DNA from: Trueperaceae bacterium
GTDB lineage: Bacteria > Deinococcota > Deinococci > Deinococcales > Trueperaceae
Direction: 5' to 3'
DNA: 6,748 bases
Assembly: GCA_007122815.1 (NCBI GenBank)
Contig: SKSV01000343.1
Coordinates: 1 to 6,748, forward strand
Shown: positions 5,471 through 6,748 of the stretch, in pieces
Layout: each line of letters opens with the position of its first letter
Position numbering within the stretch: the first letter of the stretch is position 1
Notes under the pieces: model-generated
What the model saw: only the letters and a program-made list of their open reading frames with translations
Database searches by the model: none
Told to the model about the DNA's origin: nothing
Translations under genes and position numbers: made by a program

Positions 5471-6693
5471 GGTCGCGCATGGTGCGCCGCGTCGCGGCGA
5501 AGGAGATCCTCTCGACGCTGCGCGACACCCGCGCGATCGTGTCGAACCTGCTGATCCCGCTCATCCTCCTCCCGGTGTTCATGCTGGGCCTTCCCTTCCT
5601 GCTGGGCGGCCTCTTCCAGCGCGAGGCCACCACCGTCACAGCCCTGGGCGTGGCCGGTCTGGAGCACGCCCCCGAAGAGCTCGTCGCGTTCATCGAAGCG
5701 CAGGCCGCCACCCTCGAGCCGGTCGACGACCCCGAGGCGTCGGTACGCGACGACAGCTACCCCGCCGCCATCACCATCCCTGAGGGTCTCGCCGAGATGC
5801 TCGCCGCCGACGAGCCGGCGACGCTCATAGTCCACCGGAAGACCGGCAACATCCGCTCGGAGCTGAACGCAGGGAAGCTCGAGTCGGCCGCGTCCGCCTA
5901 CCGCCAGCAGGTGGTCGCCGAGCGCCTGAGGCAGGCGGGCATGGACCCCACCGTGCTCGAACCGGTGCGCATCGAGACGCGCGACGCCAGCACGGAAGCC
6001 GAGCGCAGCAGCGGTCAGCTGGCCTGGCTGATCCCCTTCTTCATCGCGATCTGGACGCTGACCGGCGGGCAGATGGCGGCGATCGATGCAACCGCAGGCG
6101 AGAAGGAGCGCGGCACGCTCGAGGTGCTGCTGGTCGCACCGGTGCGCCGCGCCGAGGTGGTGGTGGGCAAGTTCCTGGCGACCACGCTGTTCGGCTTGTG
6201 GGCGGCGGTGATGGCGATCATCGGCTTCGTGGTCGGGGGGCTGGTGCTGCGCGGCGCGTTCCTCCCCGGCCTGGGCGACGGCGCGGCCGAGATGGTGTCC
6301 GTGATGGGCGGTCAGCTGAGCGTGACGCCGACGATGGTGGTGCTGCTGGTCGTGTCGGCGGTGCTGCTCTCCAGCCTGATCTCCGCCCTGCTGATCAGCG
6401 TGACGCTGTTCGCGCGCTCGTTCAAGGAGGCCCAGTCGTACGTGGCGCCGCTCTCGTTCCTGCTGATCCTGCCAGCGATCTCGCTGCAGTTCCGCGACCT
6501 GATCGGCGGCGGCGACGCGCTCTACTGGATCCCGATGCTCAACGCCATGGTGCTGATGGACGACGTGGTGAAGGGCGCCGCGACGCCGCAGGGCATCGCC
6601 ATCACGTGGCTCTCGCTGAGCGTCGCGGTCGTGGCGCTGTTGGCCTTCGCCTACCGCAGCTTCAACCGGGAGGACGTGCTGTTCAGGACGTAG
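5467..6693 (+). CDS. ABC-2 type exporter permease, NatB-like
   Basis: This is the membrane subunit partnering the upstream ATPase. The 408-residue product starts with a basic amphipathic stretch (MRSRMVRRVAAKEILSTLRD), which probably forms the coupling helix contacting the ATPase. A first membrane helix follows at about 22-48, then a large external domain (about 50-183), as in NatB/ABC-2 permeases with an extended loop after the first helix. The remaining helices are near 184-206, 236-262, 289-315, 325-342 and 376-397. GEKERGTLEVLLVAPVRR (211-228), followed by VVVGK (231-235), is the hallmark ABC-2 permease motif between helices 2 and 3. The ATG overlaps the ATPase stop in ATGA, so the subunits are almost certainly co-expressed. 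The transported substrate cannot be inferred; sodium, drugs or lipids are all known for relatives. Confidence 0.9.
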   Translation: MRSRMVRRVAAKEILSTLRDTRAIVSNLLIPLILLPVFMLGLPFLLGGLFQREATTVTALGVAGLEHAPEELVAFIEAQAATLEPVDDPEASVRDDSYPAAITIPEGLAEMLAADEPATLIVHRKTGNIRSELNAGKLESAASAYRQQVVAERLRQAGMDPTVLEPVRIETRDASTEAERSSGQLAWLIPFFIAIWTLTGGQMAAIDATAGEKERGTLEVLLVAPVRRAEVVVGKFLATTLFGLWAAVMAIIGFVVGGLVLRGAFLPGLGDGAAEMVSVMGGQLSVTPTMVVLLVVSAVLLSSLISALLISVTLFARSFKEAQSYVAPLSFLLILPAISLQFRDLIGGGDALYWIPMLNAMVLMDDVVKGAATPQGIAITWLSLSVAVVALLAFAYRSFNREDVLFRT

Positions 6694-6709
6694 CCCGAGG
6701 GCCCTCGGG
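6694..6709. terminator. Perfect 16-bp palindrome directly after the permease stop, possible bidirectional terminator
   Basis: CCCGAGGGCCCTCGGG begins at the base after the permease TAG and can fold into a 6-bp GC-rich stem with a GGCC loop. No T-rich tract follows on either strand, so it is not a classical intrinsic terminator. GC-rich genomes often use hairpins with weak or absent U tracts, and the position between apparently convergent genes fits a shared terminator. Confidence 0.45.
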
Positions 6710-6717
6710 GCTGCCGC

Positions 6718-6748
6718 TCAGTCCTCCTCGACGTCGCTGTCCGTCACC
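6718..6748 (-). CDS. Possible 3' end of a convergent gene with an acidic C-terminus (partial)
   Basis: Read on the minus strand from the right edge, one frame gives VTDSDVEED and then a TGA at 6718-6720. An acidic tail like this is typical of real bacterial C-termini, and a convergent gene would explain the palindrome at 6694-6709. Only nine codons are visible, so this is a guess from context and no function can be given. Confidence 0.3.
   Translation of the reverse strand, partial: VTDSDVEED

Overview
The window is GC-rich bacterial chromosome, about 70% GC by eye, and densely packed with ordinary chromosomal genes. It holds seven recognisable genes plus the last codons of a probable eighth. 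There are no mobile elements, CRISPR arrays, tRNAs or rRNAs. I favour a member of the Deinococcota, possibly a Truepera-like lineage. This is an inference from three things: the base composition, a ruvA that stands apart from ruvB and ruvC, and several starts that look leaderless, with a TANNNT box 5-7 nt before the start codon. A GC-rich actinobacterium also uses leaderless TANNNT promoters and cannot be excluded.

Layout. (1) 1-1062, minus: a family 2 glycosyltransferase, open at the left edge, with a short in-frame tandem repeat between its membrane anchor and catalytic domain. (2) 1105-2459, plus: a shortened FMN-dependent alpha-hydroxy-acid dehydrogenase-like protein that has lost key catalytic residues. 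It overlaps by 4 nt the start of ruvA, a Holliday-junction-binding protein. (3) 2428-4592, minus: truB (tRNA pseudouridine-55 synthase) followed by ald (alanine dehydrogenase). The 3' end of ald overlaps the 3' end of ruvA by 32 nt. (4) 4703-6693, plus: a two-gene NatAB/ABC-2-type exporter, ATPase then permease, with a 4-nt ATGA overlap. (5) 6694-6748: a perfect 16-bp palindrome and what looks like the acidic C-terminus of a convergent minus-strand gene.

How the genes relate. The window has two divergent promoter regions (1063-1104 and 4593-4702) and two convergent junctions (2428-2459 and about 6694-6718). At all four outward-facing starts a TANNNT box lies 5-7 nt before the start codon, with no Shine-Dalgarno sequence. 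Two downstream genes, ald and the permease, have clear Shine-Dalgarno sequences, and ruvA is positioned for translational coupling. This consistent picture fixes the start codons of the first genes.

I found no new multi-gene system. The points most worth following up are the catalytically degraded hydroxy-acid dehydrogenase homologue coupled to ruvA, the leaderless promoter pattern, and the interlocked divergent promoter at 1069-1097.
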